Shown piece after piece: positions 1 through 9,311 of a stretch of 64,000 nt of DNA. Within the stretch, counting starts at the first letter, position 1, and every line of letters begins with the position of its first letter. Location: contig JABGOU010000013.1 of NCBI GenBank assembly GCA_018645325.1, positions 1-64,000 of the forward strand. Direction: 5' to 3'. A model generated the notes under the pieces. The model was not told where the DNA came from. It worked only from the letters and a program-made list of their open reading frames with translations, and made no database searches. A program made the position numbers and the translations under genes. The DNA comes from Desulfobacula sp. (GTDB lineage: Bacteria; Desulfobacterota; Desulfobacteria; Desulfobacterales; Desulfobacteraceae).

Positions 1-141
1 TATGCCTTAAAAAACCCAATCATGGGAGCAAAGCGACCACTTCTTTGCACAAAATAAATTGGAAATTTTTAATCAGTTCAAAATAATCAGAAAATTTAAG
101 CCCATATAAAGAGACGATCAACACTCGGTATTTCGGTTTTT

Positions 142-771
142 ATGATGGGGATTGGTTATCTGGGTGCCACACAATATATTCCAATAAGTCTGGCTGTTCT
201 TATCTTTTATACCTGCCCGTTTTTTGTTGCAATTATATCCAGATTTACAGAAAATGAACCCATTACACCAAGGCGCCTGACGGCAATTATTATAGCCTTT
301 ATAGGCCTTTCACTTGCTTTGAAAGTTCAAACAACAGGAGGTCTGCAACTCCTTGGAATTATGTACGCTGTTATAGCAGCCATAGGTTTTGCAAGTTTTG
401 TTACAGTGAGCAGTCTTATGCTCAAAACGGCTGATCCCCAGGCAGTGCTCCTCCACAGCATGGCAGGGGGCACCCTGTTATTTGTGCTGTTCTTTGTATT
501 AACCAATGGTGTAGAAATTATTGGAACCCGGACGGGCTGGTTAAAAGTGAGTGGATCAGGCATCGCAATTGCTTTCGCTTATATAACATTTTTTGCAGGT
601 ATGAAAATCATAGGGCCTGTAAAAGCAACAATGATATTGAATATTGAGCCCGTCTTAACCATATGTTTAGCAGCAATACTGTTTGGGGAGCACCTTGCAA
701 ATATTCAGGTTTTCGGCGCTGTACTGGTGATTGGTGGAATAGTTTTGATTACCCGCACGCCGAAAACTTAA
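142..771 (+). pseudogene. EamA/DMT-family transporter, 5'-truncated
   Basis: The 209 residues match the C-terminal two thirds of a drug/metabolite (EamA) exporter. They hold a YIPISLAVLIFYTCPFFVA-type helix, then several hydrophobic helices, and end with the typical last helix (ILFGEHLANIQVFGAVLVIGGIVLI). EamA proteins usually have about 290-300 residues and ten helices; here roughly the first 75-80 residues are missing. The frame is open upstream only to an in-frame TAA at 97-99, and bases 1-99 show no recognisable EamA sequence in any forward frame. I therefore read this as a truncated remnant rather than a gene simply cut by the window edge. A shorter functional protein starting at one of the two adjacent ATGs at 142-147 cannot be excluded. 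Confidence 0.6.
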
Positions 772-912
772 ACTTTCTGTATTTGAAAATAATCATTAAA
801 AATAATAATTTTATTGTAAATTCTTACATAATGTGGGTAAAAAATGATCCGAGAATAAAAAATCTGGGACAACAGCCTTCAAAAAGATAAACATCCGGGA
901 TTTAATTAAACC

Positions 913-1488
913 ATGGATAAAGAAAAGTATATTAGCAATATTAAGTCATCTGTTCAAAAAGGATCTCACCCCGGGCCTCCAGAGGATGATTTATTTCAAC
1001 CCACAAGCGTTATAGCACTGCTTGTTTTTAATCAGGAGGTTGTTGAGCTGGTATTTATCCAGAAAGCAGATGTGGAGGGATACCCATGGGCCAACCAGAT
1101 GGCGTTTCCAGGCGGTCATAAAGACAGGAAGGATCGCTCAACAAAGGATACTGCCTTAAGGGAACTTGACGAAGAAATGGGGATAAATCGAAAAAACGTT
1201 GAGGTTATAGGTTCTCTTGGGCACTTTCAAACTATTAACAACAAAGACATTGAAGCCTGGCTCGGTATCTGGAATCAAAAAGAAACTATTCATTATGACA
1301 AGACTGAAATAGCAAGAGTATTCCAGATTCCGCTAAAGTATTTGCTTGATCTGCACAAAAAAAAAGCATTTCATGGACCAACACCAAATGTCATGCTCCT
1401 GACATACCCTTTTGAAGATGTTTTAATCTGGGGGGTAACTGCAAAAATTTTATACCATCTTATAGAGGTGTTGTTAAAAAACGATTAG
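913..1488 (+). CDS. Nudix hydrolase (CoA pyrophosphatase-like)
   Basis: A 191-residue protein with the Nudix region MAFPGGHKD...ALRELDEEMGI around residues 58-86. The REXXEEXG part of the Nudix box is intact. The spacing between the glycine pair and REL is longer than in MutT and resembles the COG0494/NudL (CoA pyrophosphatase) group, which opens with an N-terminal segment like SSVLV(L/I)F. The expected reaction is hydrolysis of a nucleoside diphosphate linked to another moiety; the actual substrate cannot be read from the sequence. The gene stands alone and converges with the small membrane protein on the other strand. No strong ribosome binding site precedes the ATG. Confidence 0.75.
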   Translation: MDKEKYISNIKSSVQKGSHPGPPEDDLFQPTSVIALLVFNQEVVELVFIQKADVEGYPWANQMAFPGGHKDRKDRSTKDTALRELDEEMGINRKNVEVIGSLGHFQTINNKDIEAWLGIWNQKETIHYDKTEIARVFQIPLKYLLDLHKKKAFHGPTPNVMLLTYPFEDVLIWGVTAKILYHLIEVLLKND

Positions 1489-1506
1489 TTAGTGCCTGAT
1501 CGGGAA

Positions 1507-1755
1507 CTAGTTGTTTTTTGACCGCCGTTTAACTCTTAAAAATGTTTTAATCACCAGAATTAAGCTTAAAAATGCCAGAAAAATGGGGAACCAGACATGT
1601 TCATGGAAGCTTGAATTCCCCGACCCCACTATAATACCTGCAATTGCAAAGATAAATATAAAGACCATAATCACAATAAGGGTCCAGCATGCAGAATTTG
1701 AATCATACCAGGATGTTATGGTTTTTCTAAAGAATGGATTTTGGTCTAATTGCAT
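1507..1755 (-). CDS. small two-helix membrane protein of unknown function
   Basis: This 82-residue reading frame has a short polar N-terminus, a hydrophobic helix (about residues 23-45), a short loop and a second helix (about 55-71), then a basic tail ending VKRRSKNN. The pattern fits an integral membrane protein with a positive-inside C-terminus. A GGAAG sequence lies five bases before the ATG on the minus strand. The overlapping plus-strand frame has no such features, so I prefer this strand. No family was recognised. Confidence 0.55.
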   Translation of the reverse strand: MQLDQNPFFRKTITSWYDSNSACWTLIVIMVFIFIFAIAGIIVGSGNSSFHEHVWFPIFLAFLSLILVIKTFLRVKRRSKNN

Positions 1756-1804
1756 TTATACTTCCATTAAATAATGATTAAACCACAACATATAGATTTT
1801 TTTC

Positions 1805-1839
1805 TTGACAAACACCAATATGTTGATTAAGTCTATGGT
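1805..1839 (+). promoter_or_regulatory. candidate nrdD promoter with an NrdR-like box
   Basis: TTGACA at 1805-1810 is followed after 16 bases by TTAAGT (1827-1832), a plausible sigma70-type promoter about 90 bases before nrdD. Within the spacer, CAATATGTTG (1816-1825) matches the core of the NrdR box (CwAtATaTwG) at nine of ten positions. NrdR boxes normally occur as a pair spaced by about three helical turns, and no convincing second box was found, so the assignment is tentative. Confidence 0.3.
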
Positions 1840-1926
1840 TCAGTGTGCCTGGTAACTTTATTTTATCATCATTCTGTCGCTGACAAAAGATATGTTAATT
1901 TCAATCAGATTTCAAGAGGTGGATAC

Positions 1927-4026
1927 ATGTTTGAGCAAATTAAAAAACGGGATGGTAGAATATCGGAATTTGATTCCTCTAAAATCACTCATGCCATTAA
2001 AAAAGCAGGCGAGGCAACGGGTGAATTCAATGAAAGAGAAGCCAGGAAAATGACTATGAAAGTTGTCACACTGGCAAGAGACATGCGTCTTGGGATAATT
2101 CCTGAAGTAGAGGAAATCCAGGACATTGTGGAAAGAGTCCTTTTGGATTCCCCGTTTTATAAAACAGCCAAAGCCTATATTATTTATCGGGAGCAGCACA
2201 ACCAGATCAGAAAAATTGCAATTAATGAAAATGTAGGGCTCATGGAATCCTATATCAGGAGAATGGACTGGAAAGTAAAAGAAAACAGCAATATGAGTTA
2301 TTCTCTCCAGGGATTGAACAACTACATATCTTCAGATATTACAGCAGAATACTGGCTCAACAAAATTTATCCACCACATATCAGAGATGCGCACTACAAA
2401 GGAGATCTTCATATTCATGATTTAAGCCTTTTGTCAGTATATTGCGTGGGTTGGGATTTACAGGACCTGCTGGCCGAAGGTTTTAAAGGAGTGGCCGGAA
2501 AAGTGGAGTCTTCTCCCCCTAAACATTTCAGAAGTGCACTGGGGCAGATTGTCAACTTTTTCTATACATTGCAGGGCGAGGCTGCAGGGGCCCAGGCCAT
2601 GTCCAACTTTGACACGCTTTTAGCACCGTTTATAAGAGAAGACAAATTAACTTACAAAAATGTTAAGCAAGCCCTTCAGGAGTTTATATTTAATATCAAT
2701 ATTCCTACAAGGGTCGGATTCCAGACACCGTTTACCAATATCACCATGGATCTGAATGTTCCATCCACTTTAAAGGATTCTCCAATCATGATAGGTGGAA
2801 AATATAAACAAAAAACCTATTCAGAATATCAAAAAGAAATGGATACTCTGAATGCAGCCTTTGCAGAAGTCATGATGGAAGGGGATGCAAAAGGCCGGGT
2901 GTTTACCTTCCCGATCCCTACATATAATATTACCGAAGATTTTGACTGGACCAACCCCAATCTTGAGAATATATGGAAAATGACGGGGAAATACGGTATT
3001 CCATATTTTTCAAATTTCGTTAATTCAGATATGGATCCTGAGGATGCCCGTTCCATGTGCTGCAGGTTGAGACTGGACAACAGGGAACTGAGAAAAAGAG
3101 GCGGCGGTCTTTTCGGTGCCAACCCCCTGACCGGTTCCATTGGTGTTGTAACTCTGAACCTGCCGAGAATCAGTTATCTGGCAAAGAATGAGGCTGATTT
3201 TCTTGAACGCCTGGATACTCTGATACAAATTGCAGCAGACTCATTGAGTATTAAACGAAAAATTCTTGAAAAATTTACCCTGGGTGATCTTTATCCCTAT
3301 TCAAAATTCTATTTAAGAAAAATCAAAGAGAGCACAGGCGTTTACTGGCGCAACCATTTTTCCACCATTGGCATCCTGGGAATGAATGAGGCCTGTATCA
3401 ACTTTATGGGTGAAAACATTGCTTCACAAAATGGTCAGGATTTCAGCGTAAAAATAATGGATCACATCAGAACCAGGATTGAAAAATTACAGGAAGAAAC
3501 CGATGAAATCTTCAATCTTGAAGCAACTCCGGCCGAAGGAACCACATACAGGTTTGCCAGTATGGACAAGGCCAAATTTGAAAATATCATCTGTGCCAAT
3601 GAAGAAGAATATAAACAGGGGAAAAACCCTTTTTATACCAATTCCACCCATCTGCCGGTAAACCATACTGATGGCATCTTTGAAGCCCTTGAACTTCAGG
3701 ACAGACTGCAGGTCAAATATACGGGCGGAACTGTTCAGCACCTTTTCTTAGGTGAAGAAGTTACAGACACAGCCGTGGTGAAAAATGTAGTGAAAAAAGT
3801 GGCCAATGCATTTAAACTCCCCTATTTTACATTGACCCCAACTTTCAGTGTATGTCCTTCCCATGGATATATTTCAGGTGAACATGAAAGATGTGAAACC
3901 TGTAATGCGGAAACGGAAGTGTACTCAAGAGTCGTGGGGTACTTAAGACCTGTTGGACAATGGAATAATGGAAAACAGACGGAATTTTGCATGCGTAAAA
4001 CATTTAACGTCTCTAAAGTGGCCTGA
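1927..4026 (+). CDS. nrdD: anaerobic (class III) ribonucleoside-triphosphate reductase
   Basis: NrdD reduces ribonucleoside triphosphates to deoxyribonucleotides under anoxia, using a glycyl radical made by NrdG. The 699-residue protein starts with an ATP-cone (FEQIKKRDGRISEFDSSKI onwards, residues 1-90) for allosteric control and continues with the catalytic barrel. Near the C-terminus a cysteine cluster (CPSHGY...CETC) forms the zinc site, and RVVGYLRP carries the radical glycine (about G671). I chose ATG 1927, preceded by AGAGGTGG, over an upstream in-frame start at 1843, because the ATP-cone begins immediately after it and the extra 28 residues look non-coding. It is followed after 14 bases by nrdG. 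Confidence 0.96.
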   Translation: MFEQIKKRDGRISEFDSSKITHAIKKAGEATGEFNEREARKMTMKVVTLARDMRLGIIPEVEEIQDIVERVLLDSPFYKTAKAYIIYREQHNQIRKIAINENVGLMESYIRRMDWKVKENSNMSYSLQGLNNYISSDITAEYWLNKIYPPHIRDAHYKGDLHIHDLSLLSVYCVGWDLQDLLAEGFKGVAGKVESSPPKHFRSALGQIVNFFYTLQGEAAGAQAMSNFDTLLAPFIREDKLTYKNVKQALQEFIFNINIPTRVGFQTPFTNITMDLNVPSTLKDSPIMIGGKYKQKTYSEYQKEMDTLNAAFAEVMMEGDAKGRVFTFPIPTYNITEDFDWTNPNLENIWKMTGKYGIPYFSNFVNSDMDPEDARSMCCRLRLDNRELRKRGGGLFGANPLTGSIGVVTLNLPRISYLAKNEADFLERLDTLIQIAADSLSIKRKILEKFTLGDLYPYSKFYLRKIKESTGVYWRNHFSTIGILGMNEACINFMGENIASQNGQDFSVKIMDHIRTRIEKLQEETDEIFNLEATPAEGTTYRFASMDKAKFENIICANEEEYKQGKNPFYTNSTHLPVNHTDGIFEALELQDRLQVKYTGGTVQHLFLGEEVTDTAVVKNVVKKVANAFKLPYFTLTPTFSVCPSHGYISGEHERCETCNAETEVYSRVVGYLRPVGQWNNGKQTEFCMRKTFNVSKVA

Positions 4027-4040
4027 TAAAGGAAAAAAAA

Positions 4041-4745
4041 GTGGATATAGGTGGATTTCAAAAAACCTCCTTAATTGACTTTCCTGAAACCATAGCATGC
4101 ATCATTTTTACACAGGGGTGTAATTTCATATGCCCATATTGCCATAATCCCGATCTTGTTGCCGACCCTCAAAAAAGGGTCGGCAATTTTTATGATGAAA
4201 CTGAAATTTTCAGATTCTTAAAAAAAAGACAAGGATTTATAGAAGGGGTTGTTATAACAGGCGGAGAGCCAACATTGCAAACTGATCTTTTCTTTTTTTG
4301 CCAAAAAATAAAAGACATGGGGTATAAATTAAAACTGGACAGTAATGGGGCCAGGCCCCGGGTACTGGAAAACCTTATTAAAAATAAACTTGTTGATTTT
4401 ATCTCAATGGATATAAAAACCAACCTTGAAAACTATCACCTTGTGATTCCTGAAAAATTTGATACTGCAAATATTGTCGAAAGCACCCGTATTTTAATGG
4501 ACAAAGCCCCTGCATACGAGTTCAGAACTACCTGCACAAGACCATTTGTCAGCAAAAAAATTATGGATGATATTGGAAAAATGATTTCTGGTGCCCCAAA
4601 ATATATTCTTCAGAAGTGTTCAAGGAAAGTAAGCGTTCTTGATCCTGATTTTTTATCAACAGATAAAAATTTTTTTTCTGATAAAGAAATGATTGAACTT
4701 CAAAATACAATTAATAAATATGTTACGGCATCAATTATTCGTTAA
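4041..4745 (+). CDS. nrdG: anaerobic ribonucleotide reductase activating protein (radical SAM)
   Basis: The 234-residue protein uses S-adenosylmethionine and a 4Fe-4S cluster to install the glycyl radical on NrdD. The cluster ligands are visible as CNFICPYC (C27, C31, C34), the CX3CX2C radical SAM motif. They are followed by TGGEPTLQ, the SAM-binding GGE motif. The start is GTG at 4041 with GGAAA just upstream, giving the expected N-terminus (GGFQKTSLIDFPETIACIIF). It belongs to the NrdG2/TIGR02495 type common in strict anaerobes. Its position directly after nrdD implies co-transcription. Confidence 0.93.
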   Translation: MDIGGFQKTSLIDFPETIACIIFTQGCNFICPYCHNPDLVADPQKRVGNFYDETEIFRFLKKRQGFIEGVVITGGEPTLQTDLFFFCQKIKDMGYKLKLDSNGARPRVLENLIKNKLVDFISMDIKTNLENYHLVIPEKFDTANIVESTRILMDKAPAYEFRTTCTRPFVSKKIMDDIGKMISGAPKYILQKCSRKVSVLDPDFLSTDKNFFSDKEMIELQNTINKYVTASIIR

Positions 4746-4809
4746 AGACAAGCAATTTAGTTCAAGTTATAAAATTTGGAGTCCTAAAGCCGCTGAAAAG
4801 GAATCATCC

Positions 4810-5967
4810 ATGGAATATCCCCTTGTAAAGGCCTGTATTGATCTTGATGCCATCCAAAAGAATATTCAAAATCTAAAACAAATCACAAATAAAAAATCTA
4901 AATTCATGGCTGTGATTAAAGCTGATGCCTATGGACATGGGGCAGTTCAGATTGCCAAAGCAGCAGTAAAACAAGGTGTTGAATGGCTGGGAGTTGCAAG
5001 GTTCAATGAAGCTGAGCAAATCCGGAAAGAGACCATCAAAATACCTATACTGGTCCTGGGATATACCCACCCTTCCCAGGCAGCAATGATAAACGATCTT
5101 GATCTTGTGACGACTGTGTATGACCTTAAGATGGCAAAGGCCTTGTCCAACAAAGCAAAATCCTTAAACAGACCTGTTAAAGTGCATCTAAAGATTGATA
5201 CGGGAATGGGCAGGGTGGGAATGATTATCAGGAACAATAAGGCTGAGAAAACAGTAAACCAAAAAGTAGTAAAAGAAATTGAGAAGATTCTAAAATTACC
5301 GGGTATTGAGATTAATGGTATATATACCCATTTTGCTGCTGCCGATCACGAGGATAAGGCCTATACAAACTCACAGATAGAGTTGTTTACATCTTTGCTG
5401 GATGATTTAAAGAAAAAAGGCATTGAATTTAAAATCTGCCATGCTGCAAACAGTGCCGGCATAATCGAATTTCCTGGTTCTCATTTTGATATGGTTAGAG
5501 CTGGTATTTCCATTTATGGACTTTATCCTTCATGTGAAGTGGATAGATCAAAAGTAAAACTTGTGCCGGCCATGAAGCTTGTATCAGTTGTTACGAGTGT
5601 CAGAAAGGTTTCCAAAGGATTTAACGTCAGCTATGGAATGACCCATACAACAAGGAATGTGACAAAGCTTGCCTCTGTGCCTGTCGGATATGGAGATGGG
5701 TTTTCAAGGCAATTTTCATCCAATTGCTTTATGCTGGTAAAAGGGTGCAGAGTGCCTGTGGTAGGGAGGGTCTGCATGGATCAAACCATGATTGATGTGG
5801 GAGACATCTCAAATATAAACATTGGCGACGAAGTTGTGTTGATAGGCTCCCAGGGGAATGAGACCATTGGAGCAGATGAACTGGGAGCCAGGATTAATAC
5901 TATAAATTATGAAATTGTATCCGGCTTAACATCCAGGGTAGAAAGGATTTATTCAGATTATATTTAA
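4810..5967 (+). CDS. alr: alanine racemase
   Basis: A PLP-dependent enzyme that interconverts L- and D-alanine to supply D-alanine for peptidoglycan. The PLP lysine lies in AVIKADAYGHG (K37). The C-terminal beta domain carries VSYGMTHTT with the second catalytic tyrosine, then VGRVCMDQTMIDVGD, and the typical ending INYEIVSGLTSRVERIY. I start it at ATG 4810, which has AAGGAA upstream and gives 385 residues, the usual family size. The longer frame back to 4693 would overlap nrdG and adds a non-homologous extension. It may be co-transcribed with nrdDG; the gap is 64 bases. Confidence 0.94.
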   Translation: MEYPLVKACIDLDAIQKNIQNLKQITNKKSKFMAVIKADAYGHGAVQIAKAAVKQGVEWLGVARFNEAEQIRKETIKIPILVLGYTHPSQAAMINDLDLVTTVYDLKMAKALSNKAKSLNRPVKVHLKIDTGMGRVGMIIRNNKAEKTVNQKVVKEIEKILKLPGIEINGIYTHFAAADHEDKAYTNSQIELFTSLLDDLKKKGIEFKICHAANSAGIIEFPGSHFDMVRAGISIYGLYPSCEVDRSKVKLVPAMKLVSVVTSVRKVSKGFNVSYGMTHTTRNVTKLASVPVGYGDGFSRQFSSNCFMLVKGCRVPVVGRVCMDQTMIDVGDISNINIGDEVVLIGSQGNETIGADELGARINTINYEIVSGLTSRVERIYSDYI

Positions 5968-6007
5968 TTCTTGTACTCTATGGTTCTTTTTAATTTTTAC
6001 CAACCTT

Positions 6008-6143
6008 GTAATTGTTCAGCCCGTTTAAAAAAGGTATCTTCAAAGCCCTGTCTGATGGATATTTGTAGGAGGTTAAGCGTTTAGCATCGAACCGAAATAT
6101 CCATCAGACAGGGCGGTTTCAAGCGTAAGAGCTGAATAATTAC
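6008..6143. mobile_element. IS66-type MITE, copy 1
   Basis: A 136-bp element bounded by GTAATTGTTCAGC and GCTGAATAATTAC (13-bp terminal inverted repeats, one mismatch). An inner perfect 20-bp inverted repeat lies at 6045-6064 and 6095-6114 around a 30-base loop containing AGGAGGTTAAGCG. The flanks CCAACCTT and AAAATCTT match at five of eight positions, perhaps a decayed 8-bp target duplication. It encodes nothing. It lies between alr and a sensor kinase and may act as a terminator-like hairpin for alr. Confidence 0.85.
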
Positions 6144-6303
6144 AAAATCTTGTTTGAATTTTCAAATTTGCTTTTAAGATTCACTTTGCAATAAAGATTT
6201 ATCTATTATAGGATGATTTTTATTAAAATTAATAGAAATATTAAGCCCTTCCGGCAATCTTATGGTTTGGGAATGGATCAGATAAAATTTATAACAGGTT
6301 GTG

Positions 6304-8544
6304 ATGGAAAAAAAATATTCATATTTCGAAAAAATTAAATGCTTACCATCTGTCCTGTTTGAAAAAATGCTTCATATGGGCAAAGAAGAGATTGAAAGCC
6401 TTTCTTATTGGCGCGCACGAATCCTGTTTTCAATTCTTTTTCCAGGTGTATTGATCGGCCTCTTTATTTTTATCTTAGCCATTCCAATGCTGATTAAAAA
6501 CAACCTCATGAATTTGCTGATTTTTTATGCAATCGCCTTGATAATGAGTGTTTTTCTTTTGATTTCTGCCCATATTAGCTTTGCTGTTCGCGCAGCAATC
6601 ACTCTCATAATTGTATATGGTGTTGGTTTGACAATTATTATTTTTACAGGTCCTTTAAGCGGTGGACCAGCATGGCTGTTTTGTTTTTCAATTTTTACAG
6701 GAATTTTATTGGGCTCACGAGCTGCTCTTACTGCTGTTTTAATAAATGCAATAACCTTATCAATTATCAGCTATTTCATGATTAACAAAAATTGGGGCCA
6801 GTCCTTTCCTTTTTTTGTCTCTCCACAACGAATGTATTTAGCAGGGATTAGTTTTCTGTTTTTAAACGCTCTTTTGGCTATTTGTGTATCTGTTGTTGTT
6901 AAAGGCGTGACACGATTCCATGAAAAAGAAAAAAACCTGGCAAGATCATTAAAAAAAGAACAAGCACGATTAATAGCAGCTAAAAATAAACTGGAAAAAG
7001 AATTTCAGGACCGCATACACAAAGAAAATGAATTGTTTGATAGTGAAAAAAGATTCCGCATGCTCTTTGAAGAGGCGCCGGATACAATCTTTATTATAGC
7101 TATGGATGATCGGATAATTGACGCCAATAAAACTGCGACAAAGATGCTCGGCTATGTGCGGGAGGAATTCCAGACAATGACCATAGCTGATATTCAAGCC
7201 CCGGAAGTGCGTGGCAAACCAGGAAGCATCATTCAAAACAGGCTGACCCAGGGGTCCTTTTTTGAGGCTTTGGATATACACAAGAACGGTACTATTGTGC
7301 CAGTTGAGGTCCACCATCACAGAATGCGTATTGAAGAGGAGGACATCGTTCTATCTGTGGTACGGGATATCACGGAGCGCAAACAGGCAGAAAAGGAAAA
7401 AAGAGAATCTCAAAAAATCATAGGCGAACATAAAAAACTTGCTTTTGTCGGGCAGATAGCCGGGAAAATAGCCCATGATTTCAATAATATCCTGGGCGTT
7501 ATCATGGGAAATACAGAGCTTGCACTTATGGATTGCAAGGAGACTGAAACAAGAAAAACACTTGAATTGATTTTTAAACAGACCCTTAGGGGCAAAAACT
7601 TAACAAGAAATCTTGTTGCCTTTGCAAAAGATCAGGAACCAAAACAGGAGTTTTTCAGAATAAGTGACAAAATTGACCTGGTTATAAATCTTTTAAAAAA
7701 GGATCTGGACGGCATAGAGGTTATCAAGGAAAACAAACCCGGCGTACCGGAAATGCTTGCTGATCCGGGAATGATTGAACACGCCATTGTCAATCTAATC
7801 CAAAATTCAATCCATGCCACAAGCATTAAAAATAATCCCTGCATTATTCTTAGGACATATAATTCAGATGAAAACATATGTTTTGAAATCCAGGATAATG
7901 GATGTGGAATTCCCAGAAAACATCTGGCAAGAATTTATGAGCCATCTTTCACCCTAAAGGGAACCCGGGATGTGACAGGCTCATATAAGCCCGGTATCAA
8001 GGGAACGGGCTATGGCATGGCAAATGTAAACAAATATATTGAACAGCATAAGGGTCTTCTCCAGGTTGAGTCTGAAATTGACAAAGGTACAAAATTCACC
8101 ATCTCCATGCCCATCATCAAAAAAGAATTAACAATTAAGGAAAAAAAAGAAATTCAGAACAGCACCACAGCTTTTGAAAAGTATATCCTTCTTACGGAGG
8201 ATGAAAAGGCAATATCAGATGTGCAATACGGGATATTAACCCAAGAGCCCTGTAATCACAGGGTTGATAAGGCTTTTAATGGGCAGGCTGCATTGGATTT
8301 GTTTAAAAAAAATAATTATGACCTGGTAAGCCTTGACTATATTCTTCCTGGAAAAATAAATGGGATGGATGTATATAATCATATAAGAGAAAATAACAAA
8401 ACCATTCCCATCCTGTTTATTTCCGGCAATATTGAATTTTTAGAGTCCATAAAAGAGTTAAAACAAAAAGATGCTCATATGGATCACCTGTCAAAACCCT
8501 GCCGGAATAAGGATTATCTTAACCGGATAAACCAATTGCTATAA
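6304..8544 (+). CDS. membrane-bound PAS hybrid histidine kinase
   Basis: A 746-residue signalling protein. The N-terminus has about six membrane helices (residues 40-205), then a coiled coil, and a PAS domain (about 245-365, ending SVVRDITERKQAE). The kinase core has H-box KIAHDFNN (H391), a short N-box region (NSIHATS), G1 DNGCGIP and G2 GTGYGMANV. The C-terminus is a receiver domain with the phospho-acceptor in SLDYILPG (about D678) and the lysine in LSKPC. There is no output domain or partner regulator next to it, so the downstream target is unknown. The start is GTG ATG at 6301/6304; the ATG is used here. Confidence 0.88.
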   Translation: MEKKYSYFEKIKCLPSVLFEKMLHMGKEEIESLSYWRARILFSILFPGVLIGLFIFILAIPMLIKNNLMNLLIFYAIALIMSVFLLISAHISFAVRAAITLIIVYGVGLTIIIFTGPLSGGPAWLFCFSIFTGILLGSRAALTAVLINAITLSIISYFMINKNWGQSFPFFVSPQRMYLAGISFLFLNALLAICVSVVVKGVTRFHEKEKNLARSLKKEQARLIAAKNKLEKEFQDRIHKENELFDSEKRFRMLFEEAPDTIFIIAMDDRIIDANKTATKMLGYVREEFQTMTIADIQAPEVRGKPGSIIQNRLTQGSFFEALDIHKNGTIVPVEVHHHRMRIEEEDIVLSVVRDITERKQAEKEKRESQKIIGEHKKLAFVGQIAGKIAHDFNNILGVIMGNTELALMDCKETETRKTLELIFKQTLRGKNLTRNLVAFAKDQEPKQEFFRISDKIDLVINLLKKDLDGIEVIKENKPGVPEMLADPGMIEHAIVNLIQNSIHATSIKNNPCIILRTYNSDENICFEIQDNGCGIPRKHLARIYEPSFTLKGTRDVTGSYKPGIKGTGYGMANVNKYIEQHKGLLQVESEIDKGTKFTISMPIIKKELTIKEKKEIQNSTTAFEKYILLTEDEKAISDVQYGILTQEPCNHRVDKAFNGQAALDLFKKNNYDLVSLDYILPGKINGMDVYNHIRENNKTIPILFISGNIEFLESIKELKQKDAHMDHLSKPCRNKDYLNRINQLL

Positions 8545-8656
8545 AAAAAATCCTGCTTTTATACCCAGGCATTCCCTATAAAATTTTTAACCTGATTCCG
8601 GGAAAATCCTTTGAAACAATACCAGTGGTAGAGCTGGTAAAAGTATTGAAACAAAT

Positions 8657-9160
8657 TTAAAACGGCCAGAAGCTGTTGTCATTCCATATGTTTTCAATCA
8701 ATGATGCTTCAAGGGCCATAAGTTTTTTTAAATGGGTTTTTTCCCAAACAGAAAGCCAGTGGTACATTTTTTTTTCTTCGGGATCAATGGCTTCTTTCTC
8801 CCTTTCACTATACATTTTAATAGCTTTTTGTTCAAAACTTATGGCTGCGGTAATTGCAGTGGCTTCAAAGCTGGCTGCATTGATTTTGTCTTTTAAACTT
8901 TCATCAAGAATATCCGGAGCTGTTATGGCTCCTCCATCATTTTCAAAACCGCCTGCCATGAATTTGCCATCTTTCATCAAGGCTTTAAACTGTTTTTCCA
9001 GAATATTCATGTGTTCTAGTTCATCATTGGCAAGATCTTTAAAAAAGTCTTTGACAGCTTCATCTTTTGCATGATCCATTGCCTTTTCATAAAGGCTTTT
9101 GCCTTTTCTTTCTATGAGGAATGCATTTTTTAAAATGGTTAAAGTGTTTGATTTGTCCAT
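8657..9160 (-). CDS. ferritin-like (rubrerythrin-type) diiron protein
   Basis: A 167-residue four-helix protein. Carboxylate/histidine ligands appear as LIERKGKSLYEKA in helix 1, DELEHM in helix 2, SFEQKAIKMYSERE in helix 3 and VWEKTHLKKL in helix 4, the E...EXXH pattern of ferritin-like diiron proteins. It lacks the C-terminal CXXC rubredoxin domain of classical rubrerythrin. Such proteins in anaerobes are linked to peroxide or oxygen defence, but the exact reaction is not shown here. AGGAGA lies upstream of the ATG. It is convergent with the preceding kinase gene. Confidence 0.8.
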   Translation of the reverse strand: MDKSNTLTILKNAFLIERKGKSLYEKAMDHAKDEAVKDFFKDLANDELEHMNILEKQFKALMKDGKFMAGGFENDGGAITAPDILDESLKDKINAASFEATAITAAISFEQKAIKMYSEREKEAIDPEEKKMYHWLSVWEKTHLKKLMALEASLIENIWNDNSFWPF

Positions 9161-9311
9161 ATTTATTCTCCTGTTTCAGGTTGAAGGATAAAGGCAGTAA
9201 AAATAAGATACCATGATGTTATAGGAAATATCAAGACGACATAAGATTTGAATTGCTGTATAATCGGTAAAATTGTTGAATTGGCCGGCTTAAAGAAAAG
9301 CGGCAAAGAAT

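Noticed and set aside
1511-1774. Plus-strand 87-codon frame opposite the small membrane protein
   Set aside because: It lacks a ribosome binding site and has an unconvincing composition, whereas the minus-strand frame shows two clean membrane helices and GGAAG before its start.
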